Source of the DNA: Paenibacillus rigui
Lineage (GTDB): Bacteria > Bacillota > Bacilli > Paenibacillales > NBRC-103111
Length of the DNA stretch: 64,000 bases
Direction of reading: 5' to 3'
NCBI RefSeq assembly: GCF_002234615.1
Contig: NZ_NMQW01000035.1
Span: forward strand, 1 to 64,000
The notes under the pieces were generated by a model, which worked only from the letters and a program-made list of their open reading frames with translations, ran no database searches and had not been told where the DNA came from. Position numbers and translations under genes: made by a program. Positions 44,228 through 54,289 of the stretch are shown one piece after another. Position 1 is the first letter of the stretch. Every line of letters begins with the position of its first letter.

Positions 44228-46099
44228 ATGACTACGATTACAATTCGACTAACGATGGCGCAAGCCTTACTGCGCTTTCTAGACCAACAGTACATCTCGG
44301 TAGACGGACAGGAAACCAAATTCGTTCACGGCGTCATGGGCATTTTCGGTCACGGGAATGTGACGGGCATCGGAGAGGCGTTGGAACGCAGCGCAGGCGA
44401 TTTAATCTATATTCAAGGGAAGAACGAGCAGGGCATGGTCCATGCCGCCGCGGCATTTGCCAAGCAGCATAACCGCAACAAAATATTTGCATGCACGACC
44501 TCCATCGGACCTGGGGCATTGAACATGATTACAGCTGCGGCAACGGCAACGGTCAACCGCATCCCGGTTCTGCTGCTTCCGGGCGATAACTTTGCTTCCC
44601 GGCAGCCTGACCCGGTGCTTCAGCAGCTGGAGGTGCAGGGCGATTACACAATCTCCGCGAACGATCCGTTCAAATCGGTCAGCAAGTATTGGGACCGAAT
44701 CGTCCGGCCGGAGCAGCTGATGACGGCGGCGGTGCAGGCGATGCGCGTGCTGACGGACCCGGCGGAGACCGGTGCGGTCACCTTGGCGCTGCCGCAGGAT
44801 GTGCAGGCGGAAGCCTATGATTATCCGGAAGCTTTCTTCGAGAAAAAGGTTCATTATATCGACCGCAGACCTGCTGCGCCCCAAGCGGTAGAGCGTGCGG
44901 CAGAGCTTGTTGCAGGGAAAAAGAGGCCGCTTCTCGTAGCCGGCGGCGGCGTGCTGTACGCCTCTGCGGCAGCCGAGCTCACGAAGTTCGCTGAAGCGTT
45001 CGGCATCCCGGTAGCGGAGACGCAGGCGGGGAAAAGCGCTTTACCTTGGGACCATCCGCTGAATGTCGGCGGTATTGGCGTCACCGGCACGCTGGCAGCC
45101 AATGTGTTGGCGAAGCAGGCGGACCTCATTATCGGCGTGGGAACGCGCTACTCGGACTTTACGACGGCATCCAAATCCGCATTTGCGAATCCGGATGTCC
45201 AATTTCTGAACCTCAACATCAGCGCCTTCGATTCTGCGAAGCTGAACGGGGCGGCCATTACAGGGGACGCCAGGGAGGCGCTGAAAGCGCTTCACGACGC
45301 GCTTTCCGAACGCGGCTACGAGAGCGGCTACGCGTCAGGTGAGGTAGCCGGGCTGAAGGAACAGTGGGACCGTGAGGTGGACCGCCTGTACAGCGCGGAA
45401 TGCGATGCCGGGCTGGCCCAGACGCGGGCGCTCGGCGTCGTGAACCGGACGATCGACCCGTCGTCGGTCGTCGTGTGTGCGGCAGGCAGCCTGCCGGGCG
45501 ATCTGCACCGGCTGTGGAGGGCGGCCGAGCCGAAGACTTACCATATGGAATATGGCTTTTCCTGCATGGGATACGAGGTCAGCGGCGCCTTCGGGGCCGC
45601 ATTGGCCGAGCCGAATCGGGAAGTATACGCGCTCGTAGGCGACGGCAGCTACCTGTTGCTTCACTCGGAGCTGGTCACAAGCCTGCAGGAAGGCCGCAAA
45701 ATGACGGTTGTTCTTTTCAACAACCACGGCTTCCAATGCATTCATAACCTGCAAAGAGGCCACGGCAGCGACGGCTTCGGCAATGAGTTCCGCTACCGCG
45801 AAGCCGCTACCGGTAAGTTAACGGGCAGCTACATGCCGATCGACTTTGCTGCTCACGCGGCCAGCCTGGGACTGAAGGCTTACAAAGCGGAGACCGCAGA
45901 AGAGCTGGAGGCGGTGCTGCAGCAGGCGAAGGGAGAGACCCTCTCGACGCTGATTGAGGTTGCCGTCGTGCCGGGCACGAATTCGGACGGCTACGAGTCC
46001 TGGTGGCAGGTCGGCGTACCGGAGGTGTCGGCGAGCGGCAAAGTATTGTCGGCGCATGAGGAAATGAAAAAACGGATTCAAGCGGCAAAGTCGTTTTAA
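44228..46099 (+). CDS. iolD: 3D-(3,5/4)-trihydroxycyclohexane-1,2-dione acylhydrolase
   Basis: A 623-residue thiamine-diphosphate enzyme opening the ring of diketo-inositol to 5-deoxy-glucuronate. The N terminus (RLTMAQALLRFLDQQYISVDG) and FGHGNVTGIGEAL...QGKNEQGMVHAAAAFAKQ match IolD; the C-terminal ThDP site contains GDGSYLLLHSEL and FNNHGFQCI. Full length. It leads the iol operon behind the paired operators. Confidence 0.95.
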   Translation: MTTITIRLTMAQALLRFLDQQYISVDGQETKFVHGVMGIFGHGNVTGIGEALERSAGDLIYIQGKNEQGMVHAAAAFAKQHNRNKIFACTTSIGPGALNMITAAATATVNRIPVLLLPGDNFASRQPDPVLQQLEVQGDYTISANDPFKSVSKYWDRIVRPEQLMTAAVQAMRVLTDPAETGAVTLALPQDVQAEAYDYPEAFFEKKVHYIDRRPAAPQAVERAAELVAGKKRPLLVAGGGVLYASAAAELTKFAEAFGIPVAETQAGKSALPWDHPLNVGGIGVTGTLAANVLAKQADLIIGVGTRYSDFTTASKSAFANPDVQFLNLNISAFDSAKLNGAAITGDAREALKALHDALSERGYESGYASGEVAGLKEQWDREVDRLYSAECDAGLAQTRALGVVNRTIDPSSVVVCAAGSLPGDLHRLWRAAEPKTYHMEYGFSCMGYEVSGAFGAALAEPNREVYALVGDGSYLLLHSELVTSLQEGRKMTVVLFNNHGFQCIHNLQRGHGSDGFGNEFRYREAATGKLTGSYMPIDFAAHAASLGLKAYKAETAEELEAVLQQAKGETLSTLIEVAVVPGTNSDGYESWWQVGVPEVSASGKVLSAHEEMKKRIQAAKSF

Positions 46100-46129
46100 A
46101 TAGATCAATCAGAGCAAGGGAGGAAGAGC

Positions 46130-47047
46130 ATGAGCATTCAAGATCTGCCGTTTCGGCTCGGCGTCCATCCGATCAACTGGGTGGGAGAGGACGTGAAGGA
46201 GCACGGCGCCGACACGACGTATGAGCGCATTCTGGACGATATTCAGGCTTTGGGGCTTACCGGCACCGAAATGGGTCGCAAGTATCCGACGGATATCGCC
46301 GTCCTCCAGCAGGAGCTGTCCCGGCGCGGTATACAGCTCGTCTCGCAGTGGAAATCGGTGCTGTTCTCCGACCCGACCTACAGGGAACAGGAACTGGAGG
46401 CTTATCGGAAGCATGTTGAATTTCTAAAGGAAATGGGCAGTACAGTAATCAGTACGGCGGAGGTAGGCGGCTCGCTTCATTTCGATCCCCGCCGCACGCC
46501 CAACGAGAAGGAAGTGCTTCGTCTCGACGAAGCGGGCTGGCGCAGCCTGGCCGAAGGGCTGAACGCCGCCGGCGCGATCGCACAGGAGTACGGTCTGAAG
46601 CTGACCTACCATCATCATGGCGGGACCGTAGTCGAGCAGCCGGATGAAATCGACCGGTTGATGGAGCTGACCGATCCGTCGCTCGTTTACCTGCTGTTCG
46701 ACACAGGCCATGCCTACTATGGCGGTGCCGACCCGCTGACAGTGCTGCGCAAGCATTTCGACCGGATCGCCTACATCCACCTGAAGGATATCCGGCAGGA
46801 GGTGCTGGATGAGGCACGTGCCGAGCAGGCCGACTTCGTCACCTGCATCCGCAAAGGCGTATTTACGGTGCCGGGTGACGGCTGTCTCGATTTTGCACCG
46901 GTGTTCCGGGAGCTGCTGAGCCGTGGCTACAACGGCTGGGCGATGCTCGAGGGCGAGCAGGACCCGGCTGCCCACAATCCTTACGAATATGCGCGCAACG
47001 CGCTTCGCTATATCGAATCTCTCACCTCAAACGAAGGAAGGGTATAA
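46130..47047 (+). CDS. iolE: Myo-inosose-2 dehydratase
   Basis: A 305-residue TIM-barrel enzyme that dehydrates scyllo-inosose to the diketone used by IolD. Signatures: LGVHPINWVGEDV, LTGTEMGRKYP, LTYHHHGGTVVE, LLFDTGHAYYGGADPLTVL and HLKDIRQEV. GGAGG ribosome site, 30 bp after iolD. The order iolD-iolE-iolC differs from the Bacillus subtilis iolABCDE arrangement. Confidence 0.94.
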   Translation: MSIQDLPFRLGVHPINWVGEDVKEHGADTTYERILDDIQALGLTGTEMGRKYPTDIAVLQQELSRRGIQLVSQWKSVLFSDPTYREQELEAYRKHVEFLKEMGSTVISTAEVGGSLHFDPRRTPNEKEVLRLDEAGWRSLAEGLNAAGAIAQEYGLKLTYHHHGGTVVEQPDEIDRLMELTDPSLVYLLFDTGHAYYGGADPLTVLRKHFDRIAYIHLKDIRQEVLDEARAEQADFVTCIRKGVFTVPGDGCLDFAPVFRELLSRGYNGWAMLEGEQDPAAHNPYEYARNALRYIESLTSNEGRV

Positions 47048-47051
47048 TGCC

Positions 47052-48065
47052 ATGACTTATGTGTCCTTTGCCGGAGCGGAGAAGCCGCTTGATTTTGTCG
47101 CTATCGGCCGTCTCTGCATCGATTTGAACGCGAACGAAATTCATCGTCCGATGGAAGAAACGATGACGTTTACGAAATATGTCGGCGGATCGCCGGCCAA
47201 TATTACGATCGGGATGTCCCGTTTGGGCTTGAACACGGCCTTTATCGGCAAAATCGCCAATGACCAGATGGGCCGTTTCATTGCGGATTATTTGCGCCGC
47301 AACAACATCGCAACGACCAATGTCGTGAACGATACGACGGGCGCTGTGACCGGGCTTGCGTTCACCGAAATCAAAAGCCCGACGGATTGCAGCATCTTGA
47401 TGTACCGCGATAATGCGGCCGATTTGCTGCTCACGCCAAGCGAGGTGCAGGAATCGCTGATCGCCCAAGCTAAAGTGCTGCTGATCTCCGGCACGGCGCT
47501 CGCCAAGAGCCCGTCGCGTGAAGCAGTGTTCCAAGCATTGAGCTACGCCAAAAAGCATGGCGCCGTGATCGTCTTCGATCTCGATTACCGCCCTTATACA
47601 TGGACATCCGCGGAAGAGACTGCGGTATATTATAACCTCGCCGCCGAGAAATGCGACATCATCCTTGGCACACGCGAAGAGTTCGACATGATGGAACGGT
47701 TCGAGGATAACCCGGATCACAGCGACCATATTACCGCATCCAAATGGTTCGATTACTCCGCTAAAATCGTCATCATCAAGCACGGCAAGGACGGCTCCAT
47801 CGCCTATACGCAGGATGGTGTCGGCCATCGTGCCAAAAGCTTCCCGGCCCGCGTCGTCAAAACGTTCGGCGCCGGCGACTCTTACGCCGCCGGCTTCCTG
47901 TACGGCGTCATGCAGGGCTGGAAGCTGGAGAAAAGCATGGAATTCGGCAGCGCCGCAGCCTGCATCGTCATTTCGAGCCACAGCTGCTCGGATGCTATGC
48001 CTACGGCCGACCAGGTCCACGATTATATCGAGCGCTGCAACCGCGGCGAGATTACGGCTTCTTAA
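47052..48065 (+). CDS. iolC: 5-dehydro-2-deoxygluconokinase
   Basis: About 337 residues, PfkB-type kinase phosphorylating 2-deoxy-5-keto-gluconate. IGRLCIDLNANEI near the N terminus, the substrate motif KYVGGSPANI, and the catalytic GAGDSYAAGF. The ATG at 47052, with GAAGGAAGGG upstream, lies 4 bp after iolE. A 317-bp repeat element separates it from iolA. Confidence 0.94.
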   Translation: MTYVSFAGAEKPLDFVAIGRLCIDLNANEIHRPMEETMTFTKYVGGSPANITIGMSRLGLNTAFIGKIANDQMGRFIADYLRRNNIATTNVVNDTTGAVTGLAFTEIKSPTDCSILMYRDNAADLLLTPSEVQESLIAQAKVLLISGTALAKSPSREAVFQALSYAKKHGAVIVFDLDYRPYTWTSAEETAVYYNLAAEKCDIILGTREEFDMMERFEDNPDHSDHITASKWFDYSAKIVIIKHGKDGSIAYTQDGVGHRAKSFPARVVKTFGAGDSYAAGFLYGVMQGWKLEKSMEFGSAAACIVISSHSCSDAMPTADQVHDYIERCNRGEITAS

Positions 48066-48161
48066 GGAGTATGTTCAAATAGACGGAAGGCTGCGGGGAG
48101 AGGATGTGTCTCCGGCCGCTGAGCTTTTTGAATCTGCTCATTCTACGAATTTAAAAAAATA

Positions 48162-48478
48162 GGCGTATATTCAAAACGTCTTCGCTGGCTACCCTGTTGA
48201 CCTAGTATCGTATTGAATTTATGAATACCGGTCATAAGCCCGGATTATACAGCGGAGAGACTGAGGTCATTCCATAGAAGCGTAAGCGTTCGCCTTTGTC
48301 CCCGAATTCCTTCAGCTCCAGATTATTCAGAAGGAAATTCGGGGACAACAGCGATTGGAGGAATGATTTCAGTCTCGCAGCGGGCTCTATCGAATATGTT
48401 GCTAGGCCGGAAGACGAACGAGTTCATTGTTATTAGGAAGCATGCTTTTGCTGTGAAACACATTTTTGAATATACGCC
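48162..48478. repeat. Dispersed hairpin repeat, copy C, with terminal inverted repeats
   Basis: A 317-bp element filling the iolC-iolA gap (48066-48496). Perfect 15-bp ends GGCGTATATTCAAAA and TTTTGAATATACGCC bound it. Inside is the shared core TAGAAGCGTAAGCGTTCGCC ... GGGGACAACAGCGATTGG with a central stem TTGTCCCCGAATT...AATTCGGGGACAA and outer arms GACTGAGGTCATTCC/GGAATGATTTCAGTC. No target duplication is obvious. It may be MITE-like and could form a hairpin in the iol transcript. Confidence 0.75.
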
Positions 48479-48496
48479 CAAGGGAGCGCATAAATC

Positions 48497-49948
48497 ATGA
48501 CACAAACCTTAAAAAACTTCATCGGCGGCGAATGGGTCGAATCCCGTTCCGCGCAAGCCGATCCTGTCTATAACCCGGCAACCGAAGAGATTCTGGCTTA
48601 CGTCCCCCTCTCCTCGAGGGAAGAACTGAACGAGGCGGTTTCCAATGCCAAGGAAACGTTCCAGAGCTGGAGCCGTACGCCGGTTCCGCGCCGTGCCCGC
48701 ATCCTGTTCAAGTACCAGCAGCTGCTTGTTGAGCACTGGGAGGAGCTGGCTCGGCTCATCACCCGTGAGAACGGAAAAAGCTACAACGAAGCCCACGGTG
48801 AAGTGCTGCGCGGCATCGAGTGCGTTGAGTTCGCGGCGGGCGCACCGTCGCTGATGATGGGCAAGCAGCTGCCGGACATCGCCTCCAACCTGGAGTCCGG
48901 CATGTTCCGCTATCCGGTCGGTGTCGTTGGCGGCATCACACCGTTCAACTTCCCGATGATGGTACCTTGCTGGATGTTCCCGCTGGCTATCGCCTGCGGC
49001 AATACGTTCGTGCTGAAGCCTTCCGAGCGTACGCCTCTGCTTGCAAACCGTTTGGCGGAGCTGTTCCACGAGGCTGGCTTGCCGGGTGGCGTGCTGAACG
49101 TCGTCCACGGAGCGCATGATGTGGTGAACGGCATTCTGGAAAGCCCCGACATTAAAGCTGTATCCTTCGTCGGCTCGCAGCCGGTGGCCGAATATGTGTA
49201 TACGACCGCTTCCCGTTATGGCAAACGCGTTCAGGCGCTGGCCGGCGCCAAAAACCACTCGATCGTCATGCCGGATGCCGACTTGAATCTGGCGGTCAAG
49301 GAAATCGTCAATGCCGCATTCGGTTCTGCGGGTGAGCGCTGCATGGCCTGCTCCGTTGTCGTGGCTGTCGGCGAAATCGGCGATACGCTGGTGAACAAGC
49401 TGGTGGAGGCTGCCGACAAAATTACGATCGGCAACGGCTTGGAAGAGGGGACGTTCCTGGGTCCGGTTATTCGCGGCTCCCACAAGGAACGCACACTGAA
49501 ATACATCGAGATCGGAGAAAAGGAAGGCGCGCTGCTGATCCGCGACGGCCGCAAGGACGATGCCGCGACGGAAGGCAAGGCCGGCTACTTCGTCGGTCCG
49601 ACCATTTTTGACCAAGTACAGTGCGGCATGGACATTTGGAAGGACGAAATTTTCGCGCCGGTGCTTTCCATTGTCAGAGTGGACACACTGGAGGAAGCCA
49701 TCGAGCTGGCGAACCGTTCGGAGCTGGCCAACGGGGCGTGCTTGTTTACAAGCAGCGGCAGCTCGATGCGCCAATTCCGCGAAACGATCGATGCAGGGAT
49801 GCTCGGAGTCAACCTGGGCGTACCGGCACCGATGGCCTTCTTCCCGTTCTCCGGCTGGAAAAAATCGTTCTACGGCGATTTGCACGCGAATGGCATGGAC
49901 GGCGTCGAATTTTATACCCGCAAAAAAATGGTGACGGCCCGCTGGTAA
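48497..49948 (+). CDS. iolA: Methylmalonate-semialdehyde dehydrogenase (CoA-acylating)
   Basis: A 483-residue aldehyde dehydrogenase converting malonic semialdehyde to acetyl-CoA, the last Iol step. [12 protein letters not shown] at the N terminus, [19 protein letters not shown], and the catalytic cysteine in [11 protein letters not shown]. The C terminus [33 protein letters not shown] is diagnostic. It follows repeat C and precedes iolJ. Confidence 0.95.
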   Translation: MTQTLKNFIGGEWVESRSAQADPVYNPATEEILAYVPLSSREELNEAVSNAKETFQSWSRTPVPRRARILFKYQQLLVEHWEELARLITRENGKSYNEAHGEVLRGIECVEFAAGAPSLMMGKQLPDIASNLESGMFRYPVGVVGGITPFNFPMMVPCWMFPLAIACGNTFVLKPSERTPLLANRLAELFHEAGLPGGVLNVVHGAHDVVNGILESPDIKAVSFVGSQPVAEYVYTTASRYGKRVQALAGAKNHSIVMPDADLNLAVKEIVNAAFGSAGERCMACSVVVAVGEIGDTLVNKLVEAADKITIGNGLEEGTFLGPVIRGSHKERTLKYIEIGEKEGALLIRDGRKDDAATEGKAGYFVGPTIFDQVQCGMDIWKDEIFAPVLSIVRVDTLEEAIELANRSELANGACLFTSSGSSMRQFRETIDAGMLGVNLGVPAPMAFFPFSGWKKSFYGDLHANGMDGVEFYTRKKMVTARW

Positions 49949-50161
49949 AAGCACTGGCGGTTTAGAGGATAACGGAGGGACCGCAGGGCGGGTGCCGCGC
50001 AGAATCGGGAGGATCGGCCATAGCTTTGGGCATATGAATGAGTCACGGTCAGGCACCCTTGCGTAGGGTCGCCGCTAGGCTCGATTGCCCGACCCGGGCC
50101 GTTTGCTCCCTTCGCGTTTCCCGTCCTCCGTTCCGTGGAATAGGAAGGAGCTGTGCGCATC
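49949..50161 (+). other. Structured iolA-iolJ intergenic region
   Basis: AACGGAGGGAC (near 49970) pairs with GTCCTCCGTT (near 50124), and GGGTGCC pairs with GGCACCC inside it, so the spacer can form a long stem. No open reading frame or T tract. It may stabilise or divide the iol message. Confidence 0.35.
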
Positions 50162-51049
50162 ATGACGCTAGTATCGATGAAGCAGATGCTGAATCAAGCA
50201 CTGGAGGGCGGGTATGCCGTCGGCCAGTTTAATTTGAACAATTTGGAATTTACCCAAGCGATATTACAGGCGGCTCAAGAGGAGCAGGCGCCTGTTATTC
50301 TGGGTGTCAGCGAAGCCTATATCCCTTATATGGGGGGACTGCCCTGCATTGCCGGCATGGTGAAATCACTTATCGCGCATTACGGTGTCACGGTTCCGGT
50401 TGCTTTGCATCTGGATCACGGCTCCGCGTATGACGTTTGCATCCGAGCGATGCATGCCGGCTTCACTTCCGTGATGATCGATGCATCGCACCATCCGCTG
50501 GAACAAAATATCGGCATCACCCAACGGGTGACGGAGGCGGCGCACGTATTAGGCGTCACCGTGGAGGCGGAGCTTGGCCGCATTACAGGCCGTGAGGATG
50601 ATCTCGTCGTCGACGAGGCGGAAGGCATGTACGCGCTGCCGGACGAATGCGTCCGCTTGGTACGGGAAACAGGCATCGACTGCCTCGCTCCTGCGCTGGG
50701 CTCGGTACACGGGCCTTACCGCGGCCAGCCGAAGCTCGGCTTCGAGCGGATGGGTGAAATTCGCAGGCTGACAGGCCTGCCGCTCGTGCTGCATGGCGGC
50801 AGCGGCCTGCCCGATGACGAAATTCGTCAGGCGATTGCTCTGGGCACCGCCAAAATCAATGTAAATACAGACAATCAATCGGCCTGCACGGCAGCGATCC
50901 GGAAATTTTTGAATGAGCATCCCGAAGCTTATGATCCGCGCAACTACCTTATTCCGGCGCGCGAAGCGATCAAAGCCTCGGTGAAGGCGAAAATTCATCT
51001 GTTCGGCTGTGCAGGAAAAGCGGAGGGAGCCCAACATGAAAGCAATTAA
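50162..51049 (+). CDS. iolJ: Class II aldolase IolJ-like
   Basis: About 295 residues, zinc-dependent class II aldolase. In the Iol pathway IolJ cleaves 2-deoxy-5-keto-gluconate 6-phosphate into dihydroxyacetone phosphate and malonic semialdehyde. Zinc-binding LDHGSAYD, later [17 protein letters not shown] and [15 protein letters not shown]. The ATG at 50162 is 11 bp after AGGAAGGAG; a GTG at 50153 is too close. It overlaps iolG by 14 bp. Context distinguishes it from fructose-bisphosphate aldolase. Confidence 0.9.
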   Translation: MTLVSMKQMLNQALEGGYAVGQFNLNNLEFTQAILQAAQEEQAPVILGVSEAYIPYMGGLPCIAGMVKSLIAHYGVTVPVALHLDHGSAYDVCIRAMHAGFTSVMIDASHHPLEQNIGITQRVTEAAHVLGVTVEAELGRITGREDDLVVDEAEGMYALPDECVRLVRETGIDCLAPALGSVHGPYRGQPKLGFERMGEIRRLTGLPLVLHGGSGLPDDEIRQAIALGTAKINVNTDNQSACTAAIRKFLNEHPEAYDPRNYLIPAREAIKASVKAKIHLFGCAGKAEGAQHESN

Positions 51050-52091
51050 GATCGGTATTATCGGAGCAGGCCGAATCGGCAAAATCCATGCGGACAATCT
51101 GCTTCGTCTGCCGCAGACGGAAATTGTCGCGGTCAGCGATTTGTTCGCCGGCCCGGACCTTGAGGCATGGGCGGCGCAACGGGGAATCGGCATTGTAACG
51201 AAGAGCAGTCAGGACATTATCGACAACCCGGACATTGATGCCATTTTTATTTGCTCCTCGACGGACACGCATGTTCCGCTTATCAAGCAGGCTGCGCTGG
51301 CAGGAAAGCATATTTTTTGCGAGAAGCCGATCAGTATGGAGCTGGCTCAAACGGAGGGGGCTTTGGATGTCGTGCGTCAAGCGGGCGTCAAGCTGCAGGT
51401 TGGCTTCAACCGCCGTTTTGACCACAACTTCAAACGGGTGCGTGAATGTGTGCTGGACGGTACCATTGGCGATGCCCATATTGTGAAGATTACATCCCGC
51501 GACCCGAACCCTCCGCATGAGGATTATATTAAGGTATCGGGCGGTATTTTTATGGACATGATGATCCACGATTTTGATATGGCCCGTTATTTATCCGGCA
51601 GCGAGGTAGAAGAGGTATATGCTCACGGCAACGTGCTGATCAACCCGGTATTCGCCCAGCATGGAGACGTGGACACGGCCATCGTCACGCTTAAGTTCAA
51701 AAACGGTGCCCTGGGAGTCATTGACAACAGCCGCCAGGCCGTATACGGCTACGATCAGCGCGTCGAGGTGTTCGGCTCCAAAGGCAGCTCCGCTGCGACG
51801 AACGATCACCCCAACACGGTAGAGATCAGTACGGCGGACAGCGTGCGGCGCGATAAGCCGCTGCATTTTTTCCTGGAGCGGTATAACGAAGCCTATATAG
51901 AGGAAACGAAAATGTTCATCGAGTGCATCCTGCACGATAAACCGGTGCCTGTGGATGGTTACGACGGCGTGCAGGCGGAGCGTATCGCCCTTGCGGCGAA
52001 GCTGTCGAGCCGGTTAGGACGTCCCGTCCGCCTGAGCGAGCTGCCGGAGCTGGTTCGTCAATCGGCGCAGGCGACAACGGAATCCGCATAA
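51036..52091 (+). CDS. iolG: Inositol 2-dehydrogenase
   Basis: About 351 residues, NAD-dependent oxidation of myo-inositol to scyllo-inosose, the first Iol step. Rossmann motif [26 protein letters not shown] with catalytic lysine, [14 protein letters not shown], and a C-terminal domain with [20 protein letters not shown] precedes the ATG at 51036. This gene receives inositol from the IMPase of the previous operon. Confidence 0.94.
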   Translation: MKAIKIGIIGAGRIGKIHADNLLRLPQTEIVAVSDLFAGPDLEAWAAQRGIGIVTKSSQDIIDNPDIDAIFICSSTDTHVPLIKQAALAGKHIFCEKPISMELAQTEGALDVVRQAGVKLQVGFNRRFDHNFKRVRECVLDGTIGDAHIVKITSRDPNPPHEDYIKVSGGIFMDMMIHDFDMARYLSGSEVEEVYAHGNVLINPVFAQHGDVDTAIVTLKFKNGALGVIDNSRQAVYGYDQRVEVFGSKGSSAATNDHPNTVEISTADSVRRDKPLHFFLERYNEAYIEETKMFIECILHDKPVPVDGYDGVQAERIALAAKLSSRLGRPVRLSELPELVRQSAQATTESA

Positions 52092-52125
52092 CGAGGAAGC
52101 TGGAATCGAGAGGAGGAGCTAGAGC

Positions 52126-52950
52126 ATGTCGCAATTGATTGTAAAGCCCGAATCGTCCCCGAATGAAGAGGGGGTTGTCATCGAGGTCACCCCGCAATCT
52201 GCAGGGTGGAAGTATGTAGGCTTTCAGCTGGTGAAGCTGTCCGAGGGCCAAACCTTGTGCAGGGATACCGGGGATCAGGAGGTATGTCTTGTCCTTCTTA
52301 GCGGCAAAGCGGATGTGCTGACCACTCACGAGGAGTGGCACGGCATTGGAGAGCGCATGAGCGTATTCGAGCGGAAGGCTCCTTATTCGGTTTATGTGCC
52401 GAACGGGGACCGCTACGAGGTTCGCGCCGTGACGCAGCTGGAGCTGGCTGTATGCACCGCGCCCGGTAAGGGCGGCTATCCTGCCCGCTTGATCGCGCCG
52501 CAGCAGGTCGGTGCGGAGGTTCGCGGCTACGGGAATATCGAGCGCTATATTCATAATATTTTGCCGGAGCAGGAGCCGGCGGACAGTCTGCTGGTTGTCG
52601 AGGTACTGACGCCGAACGGCCATTGGTCCAGCTACCCGCCGCACAAGCACGACCGGGACGCGCTGCCGAACGAATCGCTGCTGGAGGAAACGTATTATTT
52701 CCGCGTCCAGCCGGAGCAGGGCTTTGCGATTCAGCGCGTGTATACCGATGACAGGTCCTTGGACGAAACGCTGGTTGTCCGGGACGGCGAGACGGTGCTC
52801 GTGCCGCGCGGCTACCATCCCGTATCCGCTCCTCCGGGGTATGACGTGTACTACTTGAACGTGATGGCGGGACCGACCCGTACATGGAAGTTCCACAACG
52901 ACCCGGATCATGCCTGGATCATGGCGCAGCCGAAGCCGACGGAAGAATAA
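52126..52950 (+). CDS. iolB: 5-deoxy-glucuronate isomerase
   Basis: A 274-residue bicupin isomerising 5-deoxy-glucuronate to 2-deoxy-5-keto-gluconate. Metal-site segment WSSYPPHKHDRD, then EETYYFRVQPEQGFAIQRVY and a terminal WKFHNDPDHAWIM typical of IolB. GAGGAGGAG ribosome site. It completes a full set of Iol enzymes (G, E, D, B, C, J, A). Confidence 0.95.
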   Translation: MSQLIVKPESSPNEEGVVIEVTPQSAGWKYVGFQLVKLSEGQTLCRDTGDQEVCLVLLSGKADVLTTHEEWHGIGERMSVFERKAPYSVYVPNGDRYEVRAVTQLELAVCTAPGKGGYPARLIAPQQVGAEVRGYGNIERYIHNILPEQEPADSLLVVEVLTPNGHWSSYPPHKHDRDALPNESLLEETYYFRVQPEQGFAIQRVYTDDRSLDETLVVRDGETVLVPRGYHPVSAPPGYDVYYLNVMAGPTRTWKFHNDPDHAWIMAQPKPTEE

Positions 52951-53015
52951 CAACGGTTGCAAGTTTACCCGATCGCATTCATAATGAATCTTATTCAGTT
53001 CAATTATCGGACATT

Positions 53016-53139
53016 AAAGGTTTGGTGAATCATCAGCAGTAAACGAACGAGCGGCGGCGGAATCCTTCTGATATGCGGCAGCAGTCAACGATCGAAGGAA
53101 AGAGCCCCTGCGGGAAGCTGACAGGATTCACAAACCTTT
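53016..53139 (+). promoter_or_regulatory. Inverted repeat upstream of lacI
   Basis: AAAGGTTTGGTGAATC (53016-53031) and GGATTCACAAACCTTT (53124-53139) are complementary apart from a one-base insertion. The repeats are 92 bp apart, and the downstream one ends 20 bp before the gene. Possibly paired operators allowing a loop, or a leader structure. Confidence 0.4.
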
Positions 53140-53159
53140 AAAGAAATAGGAGAATCGTG

Positions 53160-54173
53160 ATGAAAGCGACTATTTATGACATTGCCCGGGAGGCCGGGGT
53201 GTCGATTGCGACGGTTTCGCAGGTTATTAACGGCAAAGGGAAAATCAGTGAAGAACGACGCAATGAAATTATGGAAATTATGGAGCGGCTGAATTATCAG
53301 CCGAGTGTTATTGCAGCGGCTCTGGCAGGGAAAAAGACGTATACCCTCGGGCTGCTCGTGCCGGATATTTCCAACCCTTTCTTTGCCGAGATTGCAAGAG
53401 CCGTGGAGGATCGCGGGCACCAGCTGGGCTACAGCCTGGTGATCTGCAGCACCGATAACAAGGATGAACGCGTTGAACGCTATTTGACGCTGCTCCAGCA
53501 AAAAAGCATCGACGGCATGATCATCGGAACCGGGATGGACAACAAGGAAATATTGAACCCGCTGGTGGAAAAGCAAATCCCGATTGCGATGATCGCCCGG
53601 GAGCTGCCGGAGCAGGCGGTGCATACCGTTGTCGTCGATGACTATATCGGCGGCAAGCTGGCGGGCAAGCATCTGCTGCAGCTAGGGCACAGCCGGTTCG
53701 CTGTGCTGGCGGAGCAGGCGAAGGTCCGAAGCAGTCGGGAGCGGGTGCGCGGCTTCCGCGAGGCGCTTGCGGAGGCGGGACAGGAGCTGCCGGAGCGCCG
53801 CGTGCTCCACTGCGACTTCGTCGTCGAGGACGGCAAGCGCAGGACGCTGGAGCTGCTGGCGCAGGCCGATCGGCCGACCGCGTTGTTTTGCTGTAACGAT
53901 CTTCTTGCCATCGGAGCCCTGCAAGCGGTCAAGGAGCTGGGCCTGCGGGTGCCTCAGGATTTGTCGGTCATCGGCTTCGACAATACGATTCTGGCATCCG
54001 TTACCGATCCGCCGCTCACAACCGTGGCACAGCCGATGGAGGAGATGGGCACAATGGCCGTCGATCTGCTGATCCAGGAATTGAAGAAGGAGCAGCCGCA
54101 GCCGAAGCAGCGCACCGTTCTTCGGCCGGAGCTGATCATCCGGCAGTCGACGGGTGTGCCCGGGCAGCAGTAA
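53160..54173 (+). CDS. LacI-family regulator at the end of the iol cluster
   Basis: About 337 residues: helix-turn-helix MKATIYDIAREAGVSIATVSQVINGKGKIS, then YTLGLLVPDISNPFFAEIARAVED and SVIGFDNTILASVTDPPLTTVAQP. As the last gene of the island it is the best candidate to bind the GTTAAGCGCTTAAC-type operators before phytase and iolD, replacing the DeoR-type IolR of B. subtilis; this link is inference. ATG at 53160 with AGGAG 7 bp upstream. A strong terminator follows. Confidence 0.9.
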   Translation: MKATIYDIAREAGVSIATVSQVINGKGKISEERRNEIMEIMERLNYQPSVIAAALAGKKTYTLGLLVPDISNPFFAEIARAVEDRGHQLGYSLVICSTDNKDERVERYLTLLQQKSIDGMIIGTGMDNKEILNPLVEKQIPIAMIARELPEQAVHTVVVDDYIGGKLAGKHLLQLGHSRFAVLAEQAKVRSSRERVRGFREALAEAGQELPERRVLHCDFVVEDGKRRTLELLAQADRPTALFCCNDLLAIGALQAVKELGLRVPQDLSVIGFDNTILASVTDPPLTTVAQPMEEMGTMAVDLLIQELKKEQPQPKQRTVLRPELIIRQSTGVPGQQ

Positions 54174-54210
54174 GGACGCGGCATCGAGAGGCCGACCCAT
54201 AGAAATCCAA

Positions 54211-54236
54211 AAGAGACCGGAGACGGTCTCTTTTTT
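54211..54236 (+). terminator. Terminator after lacI (end of inositol island)
   Basis: AAGAGACCG-GAGA-CGGTCTCTT followed by T run. Confidence 0.9.
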
Positions 54237-54289
54237 CTGTCTGTAAATGGGTGTGTATCAGACGGTGAGGCTTCCTTCCCTAAATTCCC

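Noticed and set aside
48323-48505. 60-codon minus-strand frame near iolA
   Set aside because: Lies within repeat copy C; no independent support.
48509-50056. 515-codon minus-strand frame opposite iolA
   Set aside because: Antisense of a conserved dehydrogenase; composition-driven open frame.
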